Positions 1-11,960 are shown, counted from the stretch's first letter. The stretch: 64,000 nt of DNA from Phoebastria nigripes (GCA_035582835.1 JAYKAV010003044.1:2972285-3036284), one strand, 5' to 3'. Numbers and translations: made by a program. The notes: generated by a model not told the origin, from the letters alone.

Positions 1-145
1 GGGGCGGCGGTGCCGGCTCCGCGCCGCGCAGGTTAAGAGCCGCGTGGAGCCGCGCGGAGCCGCGCCGGGAGCAGAGCGAGCCGTGCCGTGCCGTGCCGTG
101 CCGTGCCGTGCCGTGCCGTGCCGTGCCGTGCCGTGCCGTGCCAGC
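1..145 (+). promoter_or_regulatory. CpG-rich 5' end of the SDR gene (5'UTR/promoter, cut by window start)
   Basis: Very GC-rich, CpG-dense sequence runs from base 1 through exon 1 and about 400 bases into intron 1, as expected for a CpG-island promoter. No TATA box is visible. The transcription start cannot be placed and may lie before the window. Confidence 0.6.
81..142 (+). repeat. (CCGTG)12 pentanucleotide microsatellite
   Basis: Twelve perfect CCGTG units followed by CC, ending three bases before the start ATG of the SDR gene. No ATG lies within it. Pure units suggest recent expansion and likely length polymorphism. Confidence 0.97.
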
Positions 146-286
146 ATGGCCCAGCCGCGCTGCCGCTCCGTGCTCATCACCGGCTGCAGCCGGGGCATCG
201 GGCTGGGGCTTGTGCGGGGGCTTGCAGCCGCCAGCCCCTCCCCGGACTTCGTCTTTGCGACCTGCCGATACCCCGAGAAGGCGCAG
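146..286 (+). CDS. SDR gene, coding exon 1
   Basis: Encodes residues 1-47: the first beta strand (SVLITG), the glycine-rich cofactor loop and the [10 protein letters not shown] turn. It ends in phase 0 before the donor GTAACC. Confidence 0.9.
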
Positions 287-3200
287 GTAACCGGGGCGGG
301 GGCGCCGGGGCTCCCCGGGAGGGGATGCTGCCAGCCCGCGGGAGCGCCGCGCCTCCTCCGCCCGGCGTCTGCCGGGGCCCCCGGCCCCTTGGTGCCGGCT
401 GGGCTGGGCAGGGCAGGGCAGGGCTGCCGGAGCTCTCCCTACCCGGGCGCACGCACCTCGGGACAGGAGCCTGGCTGGAGATGCAGCCCGGAGCACACGT
501 CCTGGCAGCCACCAGGCAGCGCTGGCCCGGGGGGGTGGCGGGGGGGGGGGAAGGAGAAGGCACTTCTGGAAGCGCAGAAGAGGTCGAGCATCTCCGCGAC
601 CAAGCGCTGGTGTCCCGGCAGCAAGTGCCCAGGGTGGGATGGGAGCTGGGGCTGAGCTCCCGCCCGGGGTAGGTGGCCGGATCGGATAGAGCCGGTGCCG
701 TGAAAGTCTCCGAGGCTGGAGGTGAAATGAGCACGGGATATTGCTATTCGGGTACTTCTGTGCATTCCCGAGGGGAGGAGAGGTGAGCTGGAAACACTGC
801 AGCTGGGCAGGCAGGCTGGACAGCTGCAGCATCTCAAGTGCTCCTGCCAGCCGCTTCCTCCAGTCCCCGAGTTTCTCGCTGGATTTGCAGCTGGAGATAA
901 GTATGTTTTGCATATCCAGTTTTGCACGGACCTGGAGCCCTGCAGGGGTAGTCCATCCACCAGNAGCCTTCCCAGTGAAATCCGTTACAGCTTTCCTTGT
1001 CTCTTCTGCGTGGTGTGTCTGTGTCCCCAGAAGGAGCTGTGCCCCGTCTGTCTCTTCCCTTTCTCCACTGGACTTGCAACAAGTGAGAAGGCCCAAATGA
1101 ATGATGAATTAAACACTNCTCTTAGTGCCCATCTTGGCTGGGTAGGGACCAGAGCCTTCTGCCGAAAACATAGTAGCTTTTGTTACATCTTGCTGGTGAA
1201 TTCACTTGCAGCCCTTTCCCCTTTCAGCCAGCATTCCTGCTGCTGCAGCATAGCAGTAACGTGTTTGGACTCCTTCCCCATCCCTAGACTGTTATAAGTG
1301 ACTGTCAGACAAATTAAAGGCACTCCCCAAACCTTTGGGAGGCAAATTGATAATGAGGGTTATCAGTCTGCTCACTTTGTGGCCACTAATGTCCTCTGTG
1401 GCATCTCTAGTCTGATCTTGAGGCTCCTCAGTAAGGTAGAATGCTGCTAGGGCAGCACAGGAATACATGCAGGTATCATCCTCTTCCTTTCCTAGGAAAA
1501 CTCTAGTGTTCCAGAGCTGCAAGAATCTGAGCTCTCAACTCTGTGATCGTCTCAAACCCCTGTGTATTGTCACAGGCACTTGGCAGGAGAATTGATACCA
1601 AAAGCCCTACTTCTGCATCTCCCCTATCTCAAGCACGGCACGAGGCTGCCTTAGCAAAAGGCAAATTCCCTGGCATGTGCAGAGGTAAACAGAGCTTATA
1701 TGTCTGTTCCCTTATGGTGGATTTTGTTCTTTTCAGTGCAAACTGTGATCACACCATGCTAGCAATAAACAAAATGTAGCAACTTTGTTTACTGCTTAGC
1801 TACACAGAAACTTTAAAAGAGGTGCCGGGGCTCCCCCTCCAAGGATGGTAGCACAGGGTTGGTCAGACAACACCTGCAGTCTGACCGCTCCGTTCTCCAG
1901 TAGCACTGTGCTGCTCTACAGGTACTTATGAAACTGAAGGGAGAGGTCTTAATTTTGTTTCTTGTTGTCAAAAAAAATCTCTCCAGCACAAAGGCACATT
2001 TATGATATTTCTGAATCGAATTGCTGAGAAACAGTCCAGCAAGACTGAAATCTGGTGCACAGACTGCCTTTCAGAGCCACTGGTTCCTGCAGCTTCCCCC
2101 CTCAGCCCCCCTTCTGCACTACATGAGCTCCTGAACAGGTATTCAATACCATTCTCTTCGCTTTTAACTCCTGTTACAAGGTCTGGCATTTGTCCCAGAT
2201 GTATTTCCTATTAGTGACTGCACAACAGTGTGGTGCAGTAGTGGTACAGGAAACCAGCAGAGACATATGACCTGTTGTTAGATAGAAATCTCCCTGCTTA
2301 GTTGTTTGTTCTAAAGCTGCTTTAGCCAGTGCTGAGGGAGGTTCTCTTTTTCACCAATCGGCCCTTGCGTTCAGCAGTCATTTCTCGTTACAATGGTCTT
2401 GGATCAATTACATGAGAAGCAAAACGGTTCCTTCAATAGGAAGAGCTTCCTAGGAAACACGACACGGACATATCTTAACACAACTTGTGAGGTTTTTTTT
2501 GCATTGCCAGTACTTTAAAATCTTGAGCAAAAAGGCTGGTAAACCTGCACAAGAAGATGAAATAGCCTTCAAATAGTGCAGCATGCCTGGGAAGAGTCTG
2601 GGTCGCTCCTCGCTTGCAGTGGTAGAAACCTGGAAAGACTGCTGGCCGTCATGGCTCATGTAGGCAGGAAGCTGGCCAAGAGCCACGTTCCAGTAACCCC
2701 GAGTGGTGATTCTGCAGGCCACATGGGGTGCATCCTAAGCCCCTTTTTTTTTTAAAGGGGGCAAGGTTTGTCCTTGGTGGATCAGGGTGGGTTTTTGTTC
2801 TTTGTAAGGACCTCTAGGCCGTGTGCTGTGCTTTGGCAATACATCAATAGAAACCTCTGCAGCCAGCTGAAAGCATATTTCTAACAGATGGGTTTGGAAA
2901 CTCCACAAGGAAGGGAAATCTTTGCTAAAGGTACTGTGGTAGTCTCACGAGTATTATCTGTCCCATCTGCAATGCATAAAGCTGGCACAAAATTTTCTGA
3001 CCTTCTGAGGTGCGTTTCTGCCATGCCACTAGTCCTTCTAGCTGGCAGAAGGCAAGCACAGACATGCTTGAGCCTCTAGCAATGGGAGTCTTAGCACCAT
3101 ATACAACGGACTATCTCAAAGCTTGGATCCAATTTGGCAACGTTGCTTGAGTGTGGTATGGTAAGGAAAGGCAAAGGTTCAGTGATGTTCTTTTTTTCTT

Positions 3201-6200
3201 TTTTTTTTTTTTTTTTTTTTCTTCTTCTTTCCCAGAGAGAAAACTTTGCCTTCACTGACTTTCCAGTCAAATCTTGAAAACCCAGAGTTCAGGTTCCTGC
3301 GCTCCAGAGGCTGGCACTGCAGACTTGTCTTAGTGCACATGAAATGGGCTTTGCCCATCTAAGACCTGTTTGTTGACCATGCAGACTGGGCTGTAAAGTT
3401 GAGTGACTTGTTCCTTCTCTGGACACCTGAGCTGTCAGTGCTTGCTTTTTTCTCTTGACAGTGATTCAAGCGGTCTAATTTTGTTTCCTCCCACTTTGTT
3501 TTGTGGTAAGTGACCATATGAAAAATCCTGCTTAATATGAGTGCACTGCCCCCCGCTTCCTCTCCTGCGTTAGAGGATGAACTTGGAGAACAGCAACTTT
3601 GGACAGTTCTCTTAAATTCTGCTCTCATCTGGTTTGGTAGAGTAGCATTTTCCTGTTGCAGAATGCAGGGAGGGGAAAAAGGAGGGGAAAAGCTTAAATG
3701 AAAAGGCTTTTAAAAATCATCTTCTAGTCTTTAGAGGAAAAGTGATTAAATATGCTTAGCTACTGGTGAATGCAGCGCCCATCTTGGGGACAACAGTCAG
3801 CAGCAATTCCCCAGTAGCTGAGAGTTATCCAGAGAATCTCTCGGCAGAGTGTATGCTGTTACACAGACGACTGCATACTTTGAAGTCCTCCAAACAGTGG
3901 ACAGACAAGAGCCCCTAAGGACCTGACTTTAGAAAGAGATGCTGGAGAAGAGTCTGACTGCTTTCCTCTGTGTACTACAGAAAGCAGCACGTCTCCTGTA
4001 ACTTGCTAAGCCTGGGATAATGCTGAACAGCTGCAAGCTTTTGCATGTGAGTCTGTGCTGGCAGAAGTTGTAATAACTTGAGTTCTTGTGCTGAATAGCT
4101 CCTAGGTGGCCTCCACAGAACATTTGCCTAACAAATGGGCTTTAGATCACACGATAACATGCAGCAGGCCTGCAGGCGCATCTAGATAACCGCTGCCCCT
4201 CCTTGAAAAGTACCATACTAGACTCCTTCAGCCATGCTTTGATTCTGATTTGCCTTTACTTGGGCTGCTCCAGCACCGAGAGTGGAAGCAGCTACAAATC
4301 TCTTGCAAAATAATCCTGATGTCCTGCCTTTGCACTCCAGATNGACAAAACCACAGTGCAGTTATTATTAGGCAGCCTGTATGGCCTCATGGACCCATCT
4401 GTAATTCTCCTCCCCTCCTGCTTTTCTTTCTTGCTCTTTCCTCCCCCATCCTGCTTCCCCATAAAAGGGAAAAACTCTGACCTAAAGTCTAAGACTACAC
4501 CTAATGATGGTGTAGCCCCTGTAGTCCCCCCTCTGACTTGCTGAGGTATGGAAGGAAGAGATGGCTTTCTGGGGAAGCAAGGTAGCTGAAGGGATCCAAA
4601 TGGCCACGGTGTAAATCTGTTCACAGCTTCCCGTACTCAGCTTGGCTCTGCTAGGCTGTGCTGAGAGCTGAACGTGGGACCCCAGGACAGGAGCATCTCT
4701 TGTTCCTCCTGCTCTCCCCGCAAGCCCAAGTGTGTTCCCAGGTGAACAAGAAAGCGTTCAGTTCCTCGCTGCTCAATAGTCTTCTACGGGGCTCTGGAAA
4801 GCTTCCAGGGCTTAATGCGCTGTTTCCCTTCCTCTGAAGTAGGAGATAGTGTTACTAACAGTGCTGTGTCTGTTCCCTTGTCAGCCACAGAGTTCTCACT
4901 GAAGTGCTTCTGCACACTGTCTCCGTCAGTTTTTGTTTTTGTTTTTTCTTGGCTACCTATTTTAGCCATGTGGTCTGCTATTGGGAAGCAGTGCTCTAGC
5001 AAGATGGATGTGTTATATCAGGCAAAGGGGGCATTCCTGAAGCCTTTCTAATTTTGGGTTATTGCAGTGTGGTGTTTTTTTTTTTCTGGAAGTGTTTTGC
5101 ACTTCTTACAGCATTAAGCTTTGGCTCTTCTTGAGTCAGAGAGGACTGTGGATTTGGGGCAGTCTGCAGCAGCTTGGTGTAAGCTATTACCCAATCAAAC
5201 AGTAAGTTGGCTGTACACTGTGATACTGAATAGCCCGTCTCGGAGAGACACGGGCAAATAGGATACATCTTTGACTTTGTCCTGAGCGCAAGCAGGATGA
5301 TGTGAAAGGATACCCAAGTACCCTTTGCCTGACAAAGCTGCCCACAGGCTATGTTAGTGTGGCTTGATTGCTTCCAGCTGGCCTCGTATGGCCAGGTCCT
5401 TTCCAAGAGTTGTAACTGAAGTGAATAATGCTTTCATAAAGAAGGCAAAGTAAATCTTGCTAAATGACAAAGACAACATAACATTCCTGGTTGAAATCTA
5501 GCAATAAATATCCTGCGTACTGATGAATCTGTATCTGGAGCCTTGAGTGCCAGAGGATCTTGTTTAAATTGGAGTAGGCTGACTCTTTGTTAATCGTAAT
5601 TAAAATCAGCAAGCAGGAAACAACAGATGCTAATCAGAGTTTAAATTTTTCTTGGAACCCCTAAGAGTTGATTCTCAGGGGTAACTATTCCGGTGCAGAG
5701 CACTTCTAGAGCTACTATGCTAAACACAGGATTAGGGGGTTGTGTTGTGGTTTTTTGTTGTTTTTGTTTGTCTTGTTTGTTTTTAAATTGGCTATCACAG
5801 TACGCTAACTAAAAATGACTTCGCCTGGGAGATGTTGGCTGTACCTACTGTCTTTAAATGAAACTGCGTAAACTGACATTAAAATACAAGCTGCACTTCA
5901 AACAGCAGTACCAATGAGCTCACTTATTCTTATGTATGCATTGCCATTGTGGGCTGCACTGGCTCTGTTAGACTGTGCTCTGAGATCTTGTCTTCCCAGG
6001 GATTTAACCTATTTGGCCTGGGTGCAGTGCCTCTGCACTAGCACGTTGGCATAAAAAAAGCGAGCACAAGTCTGCTGCAAAAAAAACTTGCAGACAAGTT
6101 TGGTGGTGTAGGTTTGGTTTTTGTTGGTTTTGTTTTGTTTTGGTGGGGTTTTCTTGTTTTGTTTTGTTTTGTTTTTAATGGCGGGGAGAACAAGGCATTT

Positions 6201-9200
6201 GACAGATGACCACGGTGAGTATCAGGAAAGCTTATCTCTTCAGTGGGGAGTCAGTAACTAGTATATGCAGGCATTGCAGTAATATTTTCAGAGTTCTCTG
6301 GACACAGGAGGCTTTTGATCTCTTTGATCAAAACTACTTGGGGTGGGGGAAGAGGAGAAGCGGCATACGTGGCTGGTGGCTTGAAATGGCTGTATCTGAT
6401 TGCGCTGCCATGAACTCGTCTTGGTCCTCCTCTCCGCATGTTCCTTCTAGTCGCAGTAGGGAAAATAATAGGCTTTTCTGCAATTTTTAGGTTTCCTAAC
6501 TGGATTTTTCAGCTTATGTTTATATCAGGTGCGGTAGCATTCTTGAAGACCAAAGCTGTCTAAGTTAGCTTTATGCCTGGAAGCTGCTTCTGAGAAACTT
6601 AAACCACTGAAGTGGGAGTCACTTGTTAACTAAATAATTAACTAAATGGAAAAACTATTGAATTTTAAACCTGATTTGCATGCAGCAATTGTAATTTCAT
6701 GCTGTTTATGGTCTGGAGAATGCTTAATGCTACAGTGTTTGGAGTTCTTAATTGAACATATTGCTTACTCACTTCAGAAGCCTCTCAGTTGCTGTTGCTA
6801 CACAAAACAACTCTGGCCTTTTAGCAAAAGTTAGTAGCTTGTTCCTGTCAGAGAGTAAAGCAATCTGACTATAAATAAATGAACAAACCTCGAGAAGCCA
6901 GAGCACTTCTGGAGTTTATTATCAAGTAAGCAATACTGTCAAACTAAAGTCCAGTGGACAGTCCAAAGCCACATAATTATTGCAGGCCTTGACATGGCAG
7001 AACTATTTCATGCCTGACTATCAATAAACAAGATAGTGTGTTCTGGGCCTTTAATCTGTTGAAAACTGTCCCATTAAGCCCTATCCAAGGGAAGGAATGT
7101 CTTCTGGTTTTGTGCTTCTGACTTGTTCCCCTTCCTTCCCCCTCCCCTTAGTGGCCTTAACTGCAGTTGTAGATTTTCCTCAGTGGGAGAACAAATTTTC
7201 TAAACAAGCCTGGAGAGAATCCTGCAGAGTATGAACTGAGATAAAAAGATGTAATGCATTATAGCTTGACAGAGGACATGGAGTCCCTAAGTGTCTCCAA
7301 GTGGCAAAGAACTACTCTTTCAAAATCAGCCCTCCCGACCCCTATTCCCAAAGGGCTCCTAAAGAAATGGATTTGCCTGAGCTGGAATGTTTGTCCAGGG
7401 TTGCTCAGTCTCCTAGACATGGCTGGGAGTATGTAATCCATCTGTTACATTTGGCCACACTTCCCACTTGGCTACATGGCACAGAAACCTAAGTATTCCA
7501 GCTTGGCCTGTAAATCCGATTTGGACACGCTTTGTCCAGCAGCAACACCACTATAGTACTAATTTTCTCCAAGTCATTCTTCTACTGAGAGGTAGTAGAC
7601 AGATGACTGAATTATAGCTATCTAGCACAGAGAGAATTGTTCTTGTGGACAGTTGCTGTGTATGTAACCAATTTCCTGTGTGCTTCACCTGCAGTTACAA
7701 GAATTGAAGCTAATGAGAGTGCTGGGAAACAGAATTTCCATGGGAAAATTGCTAGGAAACTTTTCCTGCAAACAGTAATTCCAAATGGCTTTTCTTAAGC
7801 ATTCCTGTTGCCCTGAACTGATGTCTAGCACTAGCTGAGCTTCAGGGGAATTACGCTTTTCTTACAGAAGCGGGGAATTACTGGCTTGGAATGCAGCCTG
7901 AGCACTGGGTCTGCTGTGGAACTGGCAATGGTAGCCGCTTGATCGAAGACCTTTGGTTACACTGCAAACACACCCTCGAGTTGTACACACTGAGAACTAA
8001 CTCTGTAATCTAGCGTGCTGGTATCTTGACTAAGCAGGTGAAGAGTCCAGTTTCTTGGAGCGGTTGATCTTGCTCTCAGGAAAGCTGCTCAGCAGGTTGG
8101 AAAACAAAGTAGTATCACTGACTTCAGTCCAATTCTGAAAATAAATGGCAGTTACAGTTCTGGAAGTGTAGATCTCAAACTGTTTTATGTAATAGCCATG
8201 GAGATATCTATCTATCTATCTATCTAAAAGATAACACAAGTAATTTCTTCTTCCTAGGAACTCCAGCAGCTTAGCAAGCAATACAGCAATATCAAGCTCC
8301 TCCAACTGGGTGAGTAAAGGGCTTATACAGAAGTATGTTCAACTAAGTCAAGTGAGTGCATCTTAGGAAATTGGTCTCCTGGGTGATCAGTAGCTGTACA
8401 TGACCTCCAGCAGCTGAAAATGATCATCCTCATCTTAAGATAACACTGGGGAAACATAATCTATCTAAAGACTTCTGTGCATTGTCATCTCTGTGGGCTG
8501 CCTAAATGTCCCCATTCAGACTAATGCCTCAGCTTTGGTTTAGCATGTGTTGTATAGGGACAGACGGCATTTGAACCACACAGTTCACTCTTCTCTGCGG
8601 CTATTCTTGGCTCCTCTGTGCAGATGTGGTCTGTGAAAACAGCATCAAGAAAGTAGTCAAGGAAGTGGAAGAAATTGTGGGAGACAAAGGTCTGAACTGC
8701 CTCATTAACAATGCTGGCATCAATGTGCTTGCTTCCTTGGAAGAAGTCACAGCAGAGACAATGCTTACCATTTATGAAACCAATACCGTTGCCCAGCTGA
8801 TGGTCACCAAGGTAAGAATTGGGAGGAATGTGCTTAATCTATGGTACTAGAAGAGGCTTTTCCACTAGTGAGCTGGACGCGTAACCCAAGCATTTGTCAC
8901 CTTGGAACTGCACAGATACAGGTCTGATATCAAACTGCATGCCTAGAGACCAGCAAGAGATCCTTTCTATCAAGGATCTTTCTCTTTATTTAAATCCATC
9001 TGGTATGAGGTCACTTCAGTGGACAGGTTGGGCTAGGAGGTGGGCAGAAGAGACTGAAGGTCCTTGCTACTTACAGCTGGCTGTTATAGAAAGGTTTTCT
9101 ATGGTCAGCTTGTCTGGGGAGCCATCACCATTCTGTGCTGGTGGCATAGAGTTGTACTGCAATTCTTCATTGAGCAGAACCTCAGAGTCCGGCTTGCCTT

Positions 9201-11301
9201 GAATGGGCCAAGAGCAAGCTGATCAAATTAAAACAAACTCTTGTTTTCACAGGCATTTCTACCCCTTCTGAGGAAGGCAGCCCAGCTGAGCACAGGAATG
9301 GGCTGCCACAGAGCTGCTATTATCAATATGTCCTCTCTTGCTGCCTCCATGCAACTTGTCCAGGCAAATGAGATGTTCCTCAAGGTCTACCCTTACAGGA
9401 TAGCAAAGGTTTGTAGGCTTCCCTGGGCTGTGCTCACTGGGTGAGGGTAGGCCTGTGAGTTAAGACCACCCTAAGCTTAAGATGATGATCTGAGGTGTGC
9501 AGCACTTCCTTGGATAGGCTGACATGGGAACTGTTCTTGTTCTTCATGTGGGTGGAAATGGGACCTGTGAAAACCATACATCTGGAGCAAGCATGCTGTC
9601 GTGGTTTAACCCCAGCTGGCAACTAAGCCCCACACAGCTGCTCGCTCACTCCCCCCGCAGCAGGATGGGGGAGAGAATTGGAAGGGTAAAAGTGAGAAAA
9701 CTCGTGGGTTGAGATAAAGACAGTTTAATAGGTAAAGCAAAAGCTGCACACAGAAGCAAAGCAAAACAAGGAATTCATTCACTGCTTCCCATNGGCAGGC
9801 AGGTGTTCAGCCATCTCCAGGAAAGCAGGGCTCCATCATGCATAACGGTGACTTGGGAAGACAAACGCCATCACTCCGAACGTCCCCCCTTCTTTCTTCC
9901 CCCAGCTTTATATGCTGAGCATGATGTCATACAGTGTGGAATATCCCTTTGGTCAGTCGGGGTCAGCTGTCCTGGCTACGCTCCCTCCCAGCTTCTTGTG
10001 CACCTGGCAGAGCATGGGAAGCTGAAGAGTCCTTGATAGTGTAAACACTAGTCAGCAACAACTAAAACATCAGTGTGTTATCAACATTATTCTCATACTA
10101 AATCCAAAACACAGCACTATACCAACTACTAGGAAGAAAATTAACTCCATCCCAGCCGAAACCAGGACACATGCCAACTTCTTAAGAACCGGCTCATAAA
10201 TGCTCCATCACTACTCTGATATAGATCCATTTCAGAGGGACTTGGCATTCAGGGAAGAACTGATGCCATCAAGTGTGTGTCCTATTAGCTGTATTCCTCT
10301 CCAGTCCAAGCAAGATAGCAGCCATGAAACTCAACAAAAGGTGTGCTGACCTGTACTTGTAATGCTTGTTAGTGAGAGGTGGAGTTTTTAGTTTTGTCAT
10401 ATCCAGAGACTGAGTTTGTATGAATAGTCAAGATTAGACATACAGTTTCTCCTACACCACCTACTCATAAGCTGTTAATATGCTTGTTTTCCCTGTTCAG
10501 AAGTAAAAAACTGAATGTTTGTGTAGTGATTATTGCAGAAAAACAGAGTCCTTATGTCAATATTATTTTCCCCACAGCTCCTTAGGAGTTTCAAATGCTA
10601 CTTTATCTTCCATCATAACTTAGTTTCATCTTTGGGCAGTAAGCTTATGGCGATAGAGCTTTCACAATGCTTCTCTTAACAGATATCTCAGAGAATGAAG
10701 CCCTCACTAAGTCTGGATAAGTTACTGTGATGCTGTTACTGCCCCTTCATTTGTCAGGGACGAGACAGCATGGTGGAGGGGAGGTGTCAATTAGCTTGGC
10801 TTAAGGTCTTGCTCAAGATTTGTAAAACCAGCACACTAATAGATGGTTTCCACTCTTGTAGACTGCACTGAACATGATCACTAGGTGTCTTGCTGCAGAC
10901 TTGAAATCAGATGGAATTCTCTGTATTTCTTTGCATCCAGGCTGGCTTCAGACAGACATGGGCGGAAACATGGTAAGTGACATCTCTCTGAAAATGTGAA
11001 AGTATGACTCCCTTGTTGTCCCAACCCTCGAGCAAGAACCTGCTGTACAGTATACACTTCCATGTGCTGCAGAGGCACACTATGAAACACAAAAATACAT
11101 CCCACTTGATTCTAGTAACTCCTTAAATGCATTTGATTCTCTTCTATAGGCTATTCCCAGTAATAATCTAAGCTTGATTTGCTCTAGGCTCCCATGCAGG
11201 TGCAAGAGGCTATCCCAGGTATTCTCTCCGTTCTGGACCGTCTTGGTGAAAAAGAAAATGGTTCCTTCCTGGACTGGCAAGGGGAAACTCTACCATGGTA
11301 G
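146..11301 (+). CDS. C-factor/sniffer-like short-chain dehydrogenase/reductase, complete six-exon gene
   Basis: Joined coding exons 146-286, 8258-8309, 8624-8811, 9253-9408, 10862-10972 and 11188-11301 give 253 aa, a normal length for a classical single-domain SDR. Every intron is GT-AG and the reading frame stays open. Visible SDR signatures: the TGxxxGIG cofactor loop at residues 12-19, NNAG at 93-96, active-site Asn118, Ser154/Ser155, the YxxxK pair Tyr175-Lys179, and an HPGW segment at 204-207 followed by QTDMGG. The protein has no signal peptide or membrane span, so it is probably a cytosolic NAD(P)H-dependent carbonyl reductase. The substrate cannot be read from sequence. The start at 146 is the first ATG in the window and has A at -3 and G at +4. 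Family resemblance (CsgA/C-factor and Drosophila sniffer type) is from recall. I know of no human gene at this position next to AURKAIP1. The class is near certain and the exact orthologue name is open. Confidence 0.9.
3188..3233 (+). repeat. Pyrimidine/poly-T tract
   Basis: Nearly uninterrupted T with a few C, within SDR intron 1. Confidence 0.9.
6111..6177 (+). repeat. T/G-rich low-complexity repeat (TGTTT-type)
   Basis: Tandem-like GGTTT and GTTTT units in SDR intron 1. A similar shorter stretch lies at 5740-5787. Confidence 0.8.
8205..8226 (+). repeat. (TATC)5 tetranucleotide microsatellite
   Basis: Five perfect TATC units plus TA, about 30 bases upstream of SDR exon 2 and just ahead of its polypyrimidine tract. 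Confidence 0.95.
8258..8309 (+). CDS. SDR gene, coding exon 2
   Basis: A 52-nt exon after a pyrimidine-rich acceptor (TTCTTCTTCCTAG). It encodes [17 protein letters not shown] plus one base and ends before GTGAGT. It carries the strand leading to Asp65, the usual adenine-ring contact of SDRs. Confidence 0.88.
8310..9252 (+). other. SDR introns 2 and 3
   Basis: Intron 2 (8310-8623, 314 bases) and intron 3 (8812-9252, 441 bases) flank exon 3. Nothing else is recognised in them. Confidence 0.8.
8624..8811 (+). CDS. SDR gene, coding exon 3
   Basis: A 188-nt exon covering residues 65-127. It contains NNAG (93-96) and the ETNTVA helix start with active-site Asn118. The acceptor is TGTGCAG and the donor GTAAGA. 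Confidence 0.9.
9253..9408 (+). CDS. SDR gene, coding exon 4 with the catalytic Ser and YxxxK
   Basis: A 156-nt exon in phase 0 on both sides, residues 128-179. It carries INMSS (catalytic Ser154/155) and YRIAK (Tyr175, Lys179). The donor GTTTGT is weaker than consensus, but exon 5 continues the conserved helix after Lys179 without interruption. Confidence 0.88.
9592..9596. repeat. Target-site duplication, left copy (CATGC)
   Basis: Identical to 10170-10174. It marks the insertion site of the solo LTR. Confidence 0.9.
9597..10169 (-). mobile_element. Avian endogenous retrovirus solo LTR (573 bp), ERVL/ERV3-like, antisense to the SDR gene
   Basis: The element begins TGTCGTGGTTT and ends AAACCAGGACA, inverted termini that differ at one position and follow the TG...CA rule. 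It is flanked by a perfect 5-bp duplication, CATGC, at 9592-9596 and 10170-10174. Five-base duplications are typical of class III (ERVL/ERV3-like) elements. On the minus strand a TATAAA lies at 9912-9907 and an ATTAAA poly(A) signal at 9729-9724, spaced as in U3-R, so the LTR probably points against the host gene. There is no internal retroviral sequence, so this is a recombined solo LTR in SDR intron 4. Confidence 0.9.
10170..10174. repeat. Target-site duplication, right copy (CATGC)
   Basis: Identical to 9592-9596, immediately after the LTR end. Confidence 0.9.
10175..10861 (+). other. Remainder of SDR intron 4
   Basis: Non-repetitive sequence between the LTR and exon 5, with a normal acceptor (CACTCTTGTAG). 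No other feature is seen. Confidence 0.75.
10862..10972 (+). CDS. SDR gene, coding exon 5
   Basis: A 111-nt phase-0 exon, residues 180-216, starting TALNM and carrying HPGW and TDMGG, the segment that follows the catalytic helix in this SDR group. The donor is GTAAGT. Confidence 0.88.
11188..11301 (+). CDS. SDR gene, terminal coding exon 6
   Basis: Residues 217-253 and the stop TAG at 11299-11301. The C-terminal [12 protein letters not shown] is the typical end of C-factor-like SDRs. Confidence 0.88.
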   Translation, partial: APMQVQEAIPGILSVLDRLGEKENGSFLDWQGETLPW

Positions 11302-11960
11302 AAGCGCACAGTATGCTACAGAAACAGCATGTCAGTCACTATTTAACTTGTGCCACTAATGTCTGTGTCTCTAGGGTTTTCTTATACGCTAGTTGAAATA
11401 GCCAGTCTGATATCCAGCCTCTCTATGTGTATTTGGAAAGTGAGGTGGCTGACTCTCTTACTTGGTATTGCTACTGCTCTGTTCTAATGCTTCCTGCAAA
11501 TACTACTGTGTTCTTAGTGATGGGTATCTCCTGGAACCATCTAAAATAGAGTTAAAAACTGCAAGTTAAATCCAGGGGCTGGTTCCTCTTCACTTCCAAA
11601 ACCAAAGTGGGCCTCTCGCTCTCTGCAGAAGTAAATGACCTGACCTCAGAGTAAGGCCAGTGTAGGCTGTCAGATTCCAGTACATTCAGTCTGCTGGAGA
11701 CATGTCTCTGGAAAAGGGTCTTCGGTTTCCTTCAGTCCTAACTGAGCCAAGGCTGAAATTGCCCAGCTCTAAACTACATGAATTTGGTACTTCTGTGAAT
11801 TCCTCAGCAACCTCTGAGTGTCCCCAGGTTGACAGCACATACCAGGCACTTGCTTTGTTCCCAGTGGGTGACTAACATCCTGATATGGGGGTGGGAATGT
11901 TGTTTTGTACATAAACTTCTAAAATGTCTTCAATAAAGTCTTGTTTAAACAAATAGTCTG
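11302..11960 (+). other. 3'UTR of the SDR gene
   Basis: Sequence between the stop codon and the AATAAA at 11932-11937, followed by T/G-containing sequence. The inferred 3'UTR is about 650 bases. The exact cleavage site is not visible. Confidence 0.7.
11932..11937 (+). other. Polyadenylation signal AATAAA (SDR gene)
   Basis: Canonical hexamer 630 bases after the stop, in the context CTTCAATAAAGTC, and the first AATAAA after the stop. Confidence 0.75.

Larger units (their letters stand above)
287..8257 (+). other. Intron 1 of the SDR gene (7.97 kb)
   Basis: No conserved coding exon is visible on either strand. The first 400 bases or so are still CpG-rich. The rest is ordinary avian intronic sequence with a pyrimidine tract near 3188-3233, T/G-rich runs at 5740-5787 and 6111-6177, and a TATC microsatellite near its 3' end. 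Open frames here are short and lack recognisable domains. Confidence 0.8.

Noticed and set aside
44..655. Open frame starting at GTG 44 that would extend the SDR N-terminus through the CCGTG repeat
   Set aside because: There is no ATG before 146; the extension is the translated microsatellite, and the frame past 286 is intron.
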